Below, piece by piece: positions 1 through 6,717 of a stretch of 10,783 nucleotides of DNA. A model generated the notes under the pieces. That model saw only the letters and a program-made list of their open reading frames with translations. It had not been told where the DNA came from and made no database searches. The DNA lies in the NCBI GenBank assembly GCA_035575035.1, contig DATLYH010000187.1:1-10783 (forward strand), in the 5' to 3' direction. The position numbers and the translations under genes were made by a program. This DNA is from DATLYH01 sp035575035. Lineage in GTDB: Bacteria > Planctomycetota > Planctomycetia > Gemmatales > Gemmataceae. Each line of letters begins with the position of its first letter. The stretch's first letter is position 1.

Positions 1-151
1 CTGACGCCGGCCGCTCGCCCAACAAGGCAGCGTCGCGAAGCTGGGCCAAACAATCGCGCCGTATACGCCCAGGCCCCAGGCGGGGCTGTCGGCGGCCCTC
101 CATCTCCTCTTCCCGGCCGCGGGGAAGAAGGGATGAAGGGAGAGAAGGACC
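1..151. other. Non-coding 3' flank of the diguanylate cyclase gene, with two GC-rich hairpins
   Basis: I see no recognisable coding sequence here; the open frames are short and resemble nothing I know. The stretch lies downstream of the leftward FHA-GGDEF gene. It holds two potential stem-loops: 73-86, a 5-bp GCCCC/GGGGC stem with a 4-base loop, and 108-128, a 7-bp TCTTCCC/GGGAAGA stem with a 7-base loop. Neither is followed by a T-run on either strand, so they are not classical intrinsic terminators, although the 108-128 stem is well placed to protect or end the leftward transcript. Confidence 0.4.
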
Positions 152-1036
<885 letters not shown>

Positions 1037-1132
1037 ACCCTCTCCCGTCAGATCGGTCGCCCCAGGCGGGAAGCGCCTCATCTGCTCCGCCCGTCTCCGG
1101 ACAACGAATGGAGCGATCCTGATCTCTTCACG

Positions 1133-1162
1133 ATTCTAGTTCATGAAACGGGATGAATCCAA
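1133..1162 (-). promoter_or_regulatory. Possible sigma70-type promoter of the FHA-GGDEF gene
   Basis: On the minus strand TTGGAT (1162-1157) and TAGAAT (1138-1133) are separated by 18 bases. The -10 box matches TATAAT at 5 of 6 positions, the -35 box matches TTGACA at 3 of 6. Transcription would begin near 1126, giving a leader of about 45 or 90 bases depending on the start codon. It would let the cyclase be expressed independently of the SDR gene behind it. Sequence match only. Confidence 0.4.
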
Positions 1163-1210
1163 CGACCCGAACGGAGCCGGTGCGGCCGGCGCCCCGACTA
1201 CCGTGGGACC

Positions 1211-1281
1211 GTAGCCGAAGCTGCCCGACTTTGGGGGGATGGACTTGGAGCCTTGACCCGGCTTCGGGCGCGTTCGGCTAC
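1211..1281. repeat. Inverted repeat with alternative pairings at the SDR gene end
   Basis: A perfect 9-bp inverted repeat, GTAGCCGAA (1211-1219) and TTCGGCTAC (1273-1281), brackets a 53-base loop; the right arm includes the SDR stop codon (1278-1280). A third segment, GCTTCGG (1261-1267), is complementary to CCGAAGC (1215-1221), so the left arm has two mutually exclusive partners. This could be a 3'-end structure or a read-through switch between the SDR and the cyclase gene, but no T-run follows on the minus strand, so termination is not demonstrated. Confidence 0.35.
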
Positions 1282-2090
1282 CTTCCAACCTGCTCAGGCG
1301 GGAATCTCCATCGCAGGATCCAGTCGCCGATCCAGCAGCCAGCCAACTGATCCAGCACCAGCAGCGGGCCGACGAACGCCGGCAGGATCGCCTGTGCCCG
1401 CCGCTTGACGATCAGCCGCACCACCCGGTCCACGCATTTCTCCACCGGCCAAACACGGAAGGGGGGCTCAGGCGGGTTTGGCCAAGGCTTGCCGTCGGGG
1501 CCGAGCACCCGCTCGCGCAGCGGCGTGTCCACAAAGCCAGGCGACACCACGCCGACGTGGACCCCCTCACCGGCCAGCTCCAGCCGCAAACTGTCGTACA
1601 GCCCCTGGACCGCGAACTTGCTGGCACCGTAGGCTGAGTAAGAAGGGATGCCGCGCCGGCCCGTCAGGCTGCTGATCGCCACCAGCGAGCCGCGCGTCCG
1701 CCGCACGTGCGGCAGGGCAAAGTGGGTGGCGTACAGCGTGCCGAAGAGGTTGACGCGCAGCACGCGCTCCATGGCCGCCAGGTCGGAATGGGCGAAATAG
1801 GCGCGCATGGAGATGCCGGCCGAGCAGAGCAGGATGTCAAGCCGGCCGAACCGCTCCACCGCGGCCTCGACCGCCCGACGGCACTGGGCGGCGTCGGTCA
1901 CGTCGGCCGGCACGGCTAGCGCCTCGGCGCCTTGGTCCTTGGCCTGGCGGACCACCTCTTCCAGGGCGGCGGCGTTGCGGGCGCTGACGACGATGTGGGC
2001 GCCGTGGCCCGCCAGACGCAGGGCCGTGGCTCGGCCGATGCCGGACGAGCCGCCGGTGATCAACACAACCTTGCCGCTGAGTGGGTGCAT
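1278..2090 (-). CDS. Short-chain dehydrogenase/reductase (SDR) family oxidoreductase
   Basis: A classical SDR of 270 residues that probably oxidises or reduces a carbonyl/alcohol with NAD(P)(H); the substrate cannot be read from sequence. The Rossmann cofactor motif TGGSSGIG is at 12-19, the acidic/Thr turn ADVTD at 62-66, and CSAG (89-92) stands where many members have NNAG. The catalytic set is complete: Asn114, Ser140/141, Tyr154 and Lys158 (YGASK). PGFVDTP follows at 184-190. The C-terminal tail (about 234-261) is unusually hydrophobic and Trp-rich (GCWIGDWILRW), which recalls the 11beta-HSD/DHRS7-like SDR branch and suggests membrane contact. The start is supported by GAGG five bases upstream. 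The gene diverges from the HTH gene across 59 bases, so the regulator might control it. Family certain, substrate unknown. Confidence 0.92.
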   Translation of the reverse strand: MHPLSGKVVLITGGSSGIGRATALRLAGHGAHIVVSARNAAALEEVVRQAKDQGAEALAVPADVTDAAQCRRAVEAAVERFGRLDILLCSAGISMRAYFAHSDLAAMERVLRVNLFGTLYATHFALPHVRRTRGSLVAISSLTGRRGIPSYSAYGASKFAVQGLYDSLRLELAGEGVHVGVVSPGFVDTPLRERVLGPDGKPWPNPPEPPFRVWPVEKCVDRVVRLIVKRRAQAILPAFVGPLLVLDQLAGCWIGDWILRWRFPPEQVGR

Positions 2091-2149
2091 CCGACCTCAG
2101 GGACAACCGACCTGTTATTTTGGGCAGGGAGAGAGTAGGATTTGAAAGC
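2091..2149. promoter_or_regulatory. Divergent intergenic region between SDR and HTH genes
   Basis: This 59-base gap must carry the 5' signals of both divergent genes. Ribosome sites are visible: GAGG ahead of the SDR start on the minus strand, and GGGAGAGAG/AGGA ahead of the HTH start on the plus strand. An AT-rich patch (TGTTATTTT, 2113-2121) is the only promoter-like stretch, but I cannot pair it convincingly with a -35 box on either strand. An HTH autoregulatory operator here would be typical, yet no clear palindrome is visible. Confidence 0.35.
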
Positions 2150-2740
2150 ATGGACGGCCAGAGTCAAACCAACCCTTCCAGCACCCTTGACCTCGCCACC
2201 AAGATCGCCCGCCTGGTGGAGGAACGCGGTTGGAACCAGGAAGATTTCGCGCGCATCGCCGGGCTAAATCGGCAAACGGTACGCCAGATCCTGATGCCCA
2301 GCAGCGACCGCCGTCTGCGCAACGCCACCGTCAGCGCGTGCGCCCGGGCCCTCGGGCTGACCGTGCATGAGCTGCGCCACTTGCCGCTCGAACGACTGCT
2401 GCCGCGCATGCACCGGCACGCCCCCCCCCCCGAGGGCGAGGACCGTCTCCGCTTCCTTTACGAGATGGCCACCCAGCCCGAGTTGCGGGCCTGGATGGAA
2501 CGCAATCCGGAGCGGGCCAAACAGCTGACCGACGACGAGATTGACGAACTGCTGTCGCTGCAAGGGACCGGCGGTCCGCTGACCAGTTTCGGCGTCGATC
2601 ATTTTGTCGAGCTGATCGAGCGCAAACGCAAGCTCATCCAGCAGGTCCAGGCCATCGCTGGCACCGAGTACCTCGATCTGCTGGAAAAGATGGTGGGACT
2701 CCTTTACGAGAAAGTCCAACCTTACGGCGACCGGACCTGA
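2150..2740 (+). CDS. Helix-turn-helix (XRE/Cro-like) transcriptional regulator
   Basis: A 196-residue putative DNA-binding regulator. Residues about 15-78 form a Cro/C1-type HTH domain: ARLVEERGWNQEDFARIAGL followed by the recognition helix NRQTVRQIL and a GLTVHELRHLP closing segment. Residues 92-96 are a proline-rich linker encoded by 11 consecutive C's (2421-2431). The remaining C-terminal half (about 98-192) is predicted to be mostly helical, rich in charged residues (ERNPERAKQLTDDEIDELL, ELIERKRKLIQQ), possibly a dimerisation or partner-binding part; I do not recognise it. I chose the ATG at 2150 because the HTH fold begins soon after it and an AGGA/GGGAGAGAG purine stretch precedes it; the frame is open back to 2081, but that extension would overlap the SDR start. 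It diverges from the SDR and lies 151 bases before glpX, so either could be its target. Confidence 0.85.
   Translation: MDGQSQTNPSSTLDLATKIARLVEERGWNQEDFARIAGLNRQTVRQILMPSSDRRLRNATVSACARALGLTVHELRHLPLERLLPRMHRHAPPPEGEDRLRFLYEMATQPELRAWMERNPERAKQLTDDEIDELLSLQGTGGPLTSFGVDHFVELIERKRKLIQQVQAIAGTEYLDLLEKMVGLLYEKVQPYGDRT
2421..2431 (+). repeat. Eleven-base poly-C tract inside the HTH gene
   Basis: An uninterrupted run of 11 C's encodes part of the linker (Ala-Pro-Pro-Pro) between the HTH domain and the C-terminal half. Reading the shifted frames by eye, insertion of one C leads to a TGA within the GAGATTGAC segment near 2540, and loss of one C leads to a TGA within CAGCTGACC near 2525. Either slip would leave the DNA-binding domain intact but remove the C-terminal half. 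Confidence 0.85.
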
Positions 2741-2891
2741 CCCGGAGTGTCGGCGACGGGGCGCTATCACCCGGCGCTGGCGCTCCGGGCTCGTATTCCC
2801 CTCTCCTATCCTCACTTTCGCCCGTCGTCGAGTAAAGTAAATGGCGACGGCGCAACTCACAAACACCTACTGGCAAATGGAGAGCCCAACA
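2741..2891. other. HTH-glpX intergenic region
   Basis: A gap of 151 bases between two rightward genes. It contains hairpin element copy A (2770-2793, minus strand) and, at its right end, the GGAGAG ribosome site (2879-2884) of glpX. An in-frame ATG at 2841 lies in it but lacks a good ribosome site. I find no convincing promoter boxes and no T-tailed terminator, so whether glpX has its own promoter is unresolved. Confidence 0.4.
2770..2793 (-). repeat. Hairpin mini-element copy A (intergenic)
   Basis: Read on the minus strand: prefix CGAG (2793-2790), then a 20-nt imperfect hairpin (2789-2770). Its plan is five pairs, a single A.G mismatch, two pairs and a GCCA tetraloop. It shares prefix, length, mismatch position and most bases with two copies inside the kinase gene at the right end. 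Pair 4-17 is G-C here and C-G in both other copies, a compensatory difference. Read as protein it would give SPERQRRV, though no gene covers it on this strand. It has no T-run and is not a standard terminator. Confidence 0.6.
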
Positions 2892-3950
2892 ATGCACGAA
2901 TCACCCACCACGGCCGACCCGGAACGCACCGTGGAGTTCGAGTTCCTCCGCGCGACGGAGAACGCGGCCCTGAACGTGCTCCCCTGGCTGGGCCGGGGCG
3001 AGAAGGAGAAGGCCGACGCGGCCGCCTGCGACGCCATGACCGGCGTCTTCGACCAGGTGGACATTGCCGGCGAGGTCGTCATCGGCGAGGGGGCCAAGGA
3101 CAACGCCCCGGGGCTGTTCCTCGGCGACCGGCTCGGCACCTGGCGGCCGGGCTCGCCGCGCTTCGACGTCGCCGTGGACCCCATCGACGGCACCACCAAC
3201 CTCGCCAACGGCCTGCCCAATTCCATCTCGGTGATCGCGGCCAGCCAGCGCCGCCCGGGCGGACCTCCCGCCATGAAGAGCGTCCCCTCCTTCTATGCCA
3301 TGAAGGTGGCGTTCGGGCCCGAGGTCGTCAAGGCGATGGCCGGGGGCCTGCCACCGATCCGGATCGACGATCCGCTGGAGACAATCCTGCGCCGGGTTGC
3401 CGAGGCGCTGGGCAAGCGCGTGCAGGAGTTGGTCGTGGTGATGCTGAATCGGCCGCGGCACACGGCCTTCATCGCCGAGGTGCGCCGAGTCGGCGCCGCC
3501 TTGCGATTGATCGGCGACGGCGACATCACCGCGGCGGTAGCGCCGTCGCTGCCCGACTCCGGCATCGACCTGTACTACGGCATCGGCGGCTCCCCCGAGG
3601 GAGTCCTGACCGCCGCCGCCCTCAAGGCACTGGGGGGCGGCATGCTGCTGCGCGCCTGGCCGCGGGACGACGCCGAACGCGACCGCCTTCGTGCCGAATT
3701 CGGCGAGGCCGAGCTAACCCGCGTCTACGGGGTGGATGACCTGATTCCGGGCGACAGCGCCCTGTTCTGCGCCACCGGCATCAGCGACAGCTCGCTCCTG
3801 CCGGGCGTCAAGCTCACCGGCCCCAAGGCGATCACCCACTCCATCCTGATGCGCGCCCGCAGCCGTACCATCCGCTACATCCAGGCGGTCCACGACCTGC
3901 GATACAAGACCATCCATCTCCGCAGTCTGCATGCAGACCGAAAGCTCTGA
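2892..3950 (+). CDS. glpX: Class II fructose-1,6-bisphosphatase GlpX
   Basis: Removes the C1 phosphate of fructose-1,6-bisphosphate in gluconeogenesis (cytoplasm, Mg2+/Mn2+-dependent); in some bacteria and cyanobacteria the same family also acts on sedoheptulose-1,7-bisphosphate. The 352 residues fit the family (E. coli GlpX 336). Visible family landmarks are Asp47 (CDAM), Glu66 (VIGEGAKDNAP), the metal motif DPIDGTT (96-102), PRH with IAE (188-196), GDGDI (208-212), YGIGGSPEGV (229-238, Glu236 a metal ligand) and the tail RSRTIRYIQAVH (323-334). The motif reads DPIDGTTN rather than the DPIEGTR of E. coli. The start at 2892 has GGAGAG seven bases upstream; the frame runs back to an ATG at 2841 without a good ribosome site. 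prpD follows after 3 bases, so the two are almost certainly co-transcribed and probably translationally coupled. Confidence 0.95.
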   Translation: MHESPTTADPERTVEFEFLRATENAALNVLPWLGRGEKEKADAAACDAMTGVFDQVDIAGEVVIGEGAKDNAPGLFLGDRLGTWRPGSPRFDVAVDPIDGTTNLANGLPNSISVIAASQRRPGGPPAMKSVPSFYAMKVAFGPEVVKAMAGGLPPIRIDDPLETILRRVAEALGKRVQELVVVMLNRPRHTAFIAEVRRVGAALRLIGDGDITAAVAPSLPDSGIDLYYGIGGSPEGVLTAAALKALGGGMLLRAWPRDDAERDRLRAEFGEAELTRVYGVDDLIPGDSALFCATGISDSSLLPGVKLTGPKAITHSILMRARSRTIRYIQAVHDLRYKTIHLRSLHADRKL

Positions 3951-3953
3951 CCC

Positions 3954-5396
3954 ATGACCACCCCCCTGCTCAACGTCCGTCCGGAGCCCGACCAGGTCCT
4001 CGTCGATATCGCCGACTACATCACCACCTATCGGATCACGTCCGACGAGGCGTACCAGACGGCGCGCCTTTGCCTGATGGACAGTCTGGGCTGCGCCCTG
4101 GAGGCCCTCAGCTACCCGGCGTGCACCAAACTCCTCGGACCCATTGTCCCGGGCACCATCGTCCCCCACGGCGCCCGGGTCCCCGGCACGCAGTTCCAGC
4201 TTGACCCGGTGCAGGCGGCCTTCAACCTCGGGGCCATGACCCGCTGGCTCGACTTCAACGACACCTGGCTCGCTGCCGAGTGGGGCCATCCGTCCGACAA
4301 CCTCGGCGGCATTCTGGCCACTGCCGACTGGCTGGCGCGGACCGCCGTCGCCGCCGGCAAGCCGCCGCTGGTGATGCGCGATGTCCTCACGGCGATGATC
4401 AAGGCCCACGAGATCCAGGGAATCCTGGCGCTGGAGAATGCCTTCAACCGGGTCGGCCTGGACCATGTCATCCTGGTCAAGGTTGCCTCGACGGCGGTTG
4501 TCTCCGGGCTGCTGGGGTTGTCGCACGAGGAGATCATCAACGCCCTGTCGCTGGCCTGGATCGACGGGCATCCCTTACGCACCTACCGGCACGCGCCGAA
4601 CACCGGCTCGCGCAAGAGCTGGGCGGCCGGCGACGCCACCAGTCGGGCGGTGCGGCTGGCGCTGATTGCCCGCACCGGCGAGATGGGCTACCCCTCGGCA
4701 CTGACGGCCCCGACCTGGGGTTTCTACGACGTGCTCTTTCGAGGCCGGCCGTTCAAGCTGCCGCGGCCCTACGGCTCGTATGTGATGGAGAACATCCTCT
4801 TCAAGATCGCCTACCCGGCCGAGTTCCACGCCCAGACCGCCGTCGAGGCCGCCATGCAGCTCCACCCCCTGGTCAAGGACCGCCTCGCCGACATCAAGCG
4901 GATCACCATCCGGACGCAGGAGTCGGCCCTGCGCATCATCGACAAACGGGGGCCGTTGCACAACCCGGCCGACCGCGACCACTGCTTGCAGTACATGGTG
5001 GCCGTGCCGCTTATTTTCGGCCGGCTGACCGCAGCCGACTACGAGGACGAGGTGGCCGCCGACCCCCGCATCGACCTGCTCCGCGAGAAGATGGAATGCG
5101 TCGAGGACCCGCAGTTCAGCCGGGACTACCTCGATCCCGAGAAGCGCTCGATCGCCAACGGAATCACGATCGAATTCACAGACGGCAGGAAACTCGACGA
5201 GGTGGTCGTGGAATACCCGATCGGCCATCGCCGCCGGCGGAAGGAGGGCATTCCCCTGTTGGAGGCCAAGTTCGCCGCCCATCTGGCGCGGCGATTCCCG
5301 CCCAAGCAGCAGAAGGCGATCCTGGCCCTTTGCGCCGACCAGGGACGGCTCGAAGCCACGCCGGTCAACGAATTCATGGACCTGTTCGTCATCTGA
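3954..5396 (+). CDS. prpD: 2-methylcitrate dehydratase PrpD (MmgE/PrpD family)
   Basis: Dehydrates 2-methylcitrate to 2-methyl-cis-aconitate in the methylcitrate cycle, which oxidises propionyl-CoA to pyruvate via succinate; cytoplasmic and cofactor-independent. At 480 residues it matches the E. coli-type enzyme (483) end to end. Highly conserved blocks include PGTQFQLDPVQAAFN (77-91), RWLDFNDTWLAAEWGHPSDN (97-116), MIKAHEIQG (148-156), RTYRHAPNTG (209-218), RKSWAAGDATSRAVR (220-234), FHAQTAVEAA (291-300), NPADRDHCLQYMVA (337-350), and the YPIGHRRRR / NEFMDLFVI end. This close match separates it from the broader, functionally vague MmgE/PrpD relatives. The start lies 3 bases after the glpX stop with only a weak ribosome site, pointing to coupling with glpX. 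The gene ends 17 bases from the convergent citrate/methylcitrate synthase, a likely pathway partner. No methylisocitrate lyase (prpB) or acnD/prpF is in view. Confidence 0.95.
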   Translation: MTTPLLNVRPEPDQVLVDIADYITTYRITSDEAYQTARLCLMDSLGCALEALSYPACTKLLGPIVPGTIVPHGARVPGTQFQLDPVQAAFNLGAMTRWLDFNDTWLAAEWGHPSDNLGGILATADWLARTAVAAGKPPLVMRDVLTAMIKAHEIQGILALENAFNRVGLDHVILVKVASTAVVSGLLGLSHEEIINALSLAWIDGHPLRTYRHAPNTGSRKSWAAGDATSRAVRLALIARTGEMGYPSALTAPTWGFYDVLFRGRPFKLPRPYGSYVMENILFKIAYPAEFHAQTAVEAAMQLHPLVKDRLADIKRITIRTQESALRIIDKRGPLHNPADRDHCLQYMVAVPLIFGRLTAADYEDEVAADPRIDLLREKMECVEDPQFSRDYLDPEKRSIANGITIEFTDGRKLDEVVVEYPIGHRRRRKEGIPLLEAKFAAHLARRFPPKQQKAILALCADQGRLEATPVNEFMDLFVI

Positions 5397-5413
5397 GCGG
5401 GACGCCGGGCGGC

Positions 5414-6535
5414 TTATCCCCTTTCCGCGAGGGGCTTGACCTTGCGGATCTCCGGCCCGGTGTAGCGCGACCGGGGACGTATGAGGCGGTTGTTGTCGTG
5501 CTGCTCGATGACGTGGGCGCTCCAGCCCGCCACCCGGGACATCACAAAGATCGGGGTGTACAGCGGCACCTCCAGCCCCAGGGCGTGGTACAGTCGGCCC
5601 GCCGGCCAGTCGAGGTTGGGGAACAGGTTCTTCTCCTCGGCAAGGACTTTCTCAATGACCTCGGCGGTCTGCTCCCAGTGGAGCAGGCCGGCCGCTTCCG
5701 CCGCCTTGCGGGCATAGGTCTTGAGAATGCCGGCCCGGACGTCGCCGGTCTTGTAAACGCGGTGGCCGAACCCCATGATCCGCTCCTTGCGGGCCAAGGC
5801 TTGCCGCAGCCATTGCTCGGCCTGCTCCGGGCCGCCCGCCGCCTCCAGGATCGCCATCACCTTCTCATTGGCCCCGCCATGCAGCGGTCCCTTCAAGGCG
5901 CCAATGGCCGCCACGATCGCCGAGTGGAGATCAGCCAGCGTGGAGGCGACGACCCGGGCGGTGAAGGTCGAGGCGTTGAATTCATGCTCGGCATAAAGGA
6001 TCAGCGACACGTCCAGGGCGCGGACATCATCGGGCCGTGCCTCCTGGCCGCGGAGCATGAACAGGAAGTTGGCGGCATGACCCAGGTCGGCCCGAGCCGG
6101 CACCGGCTCCAGGCCCCGGCTCAGGCGATACCGGGCCGCCACCGCCACCGGGATCTGGGCCAATAGCCGCTCCGCCTTGCGCACGTTGGCGTCGTGGGCG
6201 TTGTCCTCGGTTTCCGGATCGTAGTGGGCCAGGATACTGACCGCGGTGCGGAGCACGTCCATCGCCGAGACGGCCGGCGGCAGCACGCGGAACAGGTCGA
6301 GCAGAGGACCCGGCAGGCTGCGGGCAGCGGCCAGGCGTTGCTGGAAAGCGGCGAGCTGGGCACGGGTGGGCAGCTCGCCGTGGAGCAAGAGGAAAGCGAC
6401 CTCATCAAAGCCGGCATGCTCGACCAGTTCGCCGACCGGGTAGCCGCGGTAACGCAGGCCCCCCTCGATGGTGGAGATGGCCGTCTCGCCGGCGATGACC
6501 CCCTCCAACCCGGGGGAGTAAATCGGCTCGGTCAT
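5414..6535 (-). CDS. Type II citrate synthase / 2-methylcitrate synthase
   Basis: Condenses acetyl-CoA (or propionyl-CoA) with oxaloacetate. At 373 residues it belongs to the short citrate synthase II group (Bacillus CitZ/CitA and PrpC), lacking the N-terminal extension of E. coli GltA. Visible motifs are LYAEHEFNAST (180-190), GPLHGGANE (216-224) with catalytic His219, GFGHRVYKTGD (255-265) with His258, FPNLDW (305-310) with Asp309, and the CoA/substrate end DNNRLIRPRSRYTGP (347-361). GHRVY and EGVIAGETAI look like CitZ-type citrate synthases, whereas the prpD neighbour favours a methylcitrate role; sequence alone does not decide, and many family members do both, so I give no symbol. The start at 6535 has AAGGAA six bases upstream and sits about 46 bases after a predicted transcription start; the frame is open back to 6616, but that extension would cover the promoter. 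Convergent with prpD, not in its operon. Confidence 0.93.
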   Translation of the reverse strand: MTEPIYSPGLEGVIAGETAISTIEGGLRYRGYPVGELVEHAGFDEVAFLLLHGELPTRAQLAAFQQRLAAARSLPGPLLDLFRVLPPAVSAMDVLRTAVSILAHYDPETEDNAHDANVRKAERLLAQIPVAVAARYRLSRGLEPVPARADLGHAANFLFMLRGQEARPDDVRALDVSLILYAEHEFNASTFTARVVASTLADLHSAIVAAIGALKGPLHGGANEKVMAILEAAGGPEQAEQWLRQALARKERIMGFGHRVYKTGDVRAGILKTYARKAAEAAGLLHWEQTAEVIEKVLAEEKNLFPNLDWPAGRLYHALGLEVPLYTPIFVMSRVAGWSAHVIEQHDNNRLIRPRSRYTGPEIRKVKPLAERG

Positions 6536-6587
6536 AGCGGGTTCCTTGCTGCTCGCAGCCTTCGGGATGCGCCGGATGGCGGAGGTT

Positions 6588-6616
6588 GTTCTACGCTCCC
6601 TCCCAGGGGCCGGCAA
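6588..6616 (-). promoter_or_regulatory. Possible sigma70-type promoter of the citrate synthase gene
   Basis: Minus strand TTGCCG (6616-6611) and TAGAAC (6593-6588) with a 17-base spacer; each box matches the consensus at 4 of 6 positions. Transcription would start near 6581, giving a leader of about 46 bases before the ATG at 6535. It supports the shorter start. Match by eye only. Confidence 0.4.
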
Positions 6617-6631
6617 TCTCGGGCGCCAGCC

Positions 6632-6660
6632 GTGACCCGCAAGGCGATCGGCAATATGAT
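6632..6660 (+). promoter_or_regulatory. Possible sigma70-type promoter of the sulfatase operon
   Basis: GTGACC (6632-6637, 4 of 6 to TTGACA) and TATGAT (6655-6660, 5 of 6 to TATAAT) have the ideal 17-base spacer. Transcription would begin near 6667, leaving a leader of about 50 bases before the first sulfatase ATG at 6718. The two predicted promoters in this divergent gap do not overlap but their -35 boxes are only 15 bases apart, so binding of one regulator could affect both. Confidence 0.5.
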
Positions 6661-6717
6661 GGCAGGGATGACCCGCGGACCCCGCCCGGCAATTGCCTCT
6701 CGGTCAAGGATCTTGCC

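Noticed and set aside
1..151. Possible end of an upstream gene
   Set aside because: Frames are open only briefly or continue as shadow of the cyclase gene; no residue pattern was recognisable.
2747..3739. 330-codon plus-strand frame overlapping glpX
   Set aside because: Shifted frame of glpX, dominated by Arg and Gly; the glpX frame has all family motifs.
4280..6166. Very long open frame (628 codons) on the plus strand across prpD and the citrate synthase
   Set aside because: It is a shifted-frame shadow of prpD and an antisense shadow of the synthase, with Arg/Pro/Gly-rich composition typical of out-of-frame GC-rich DNA and no recognisable domain.
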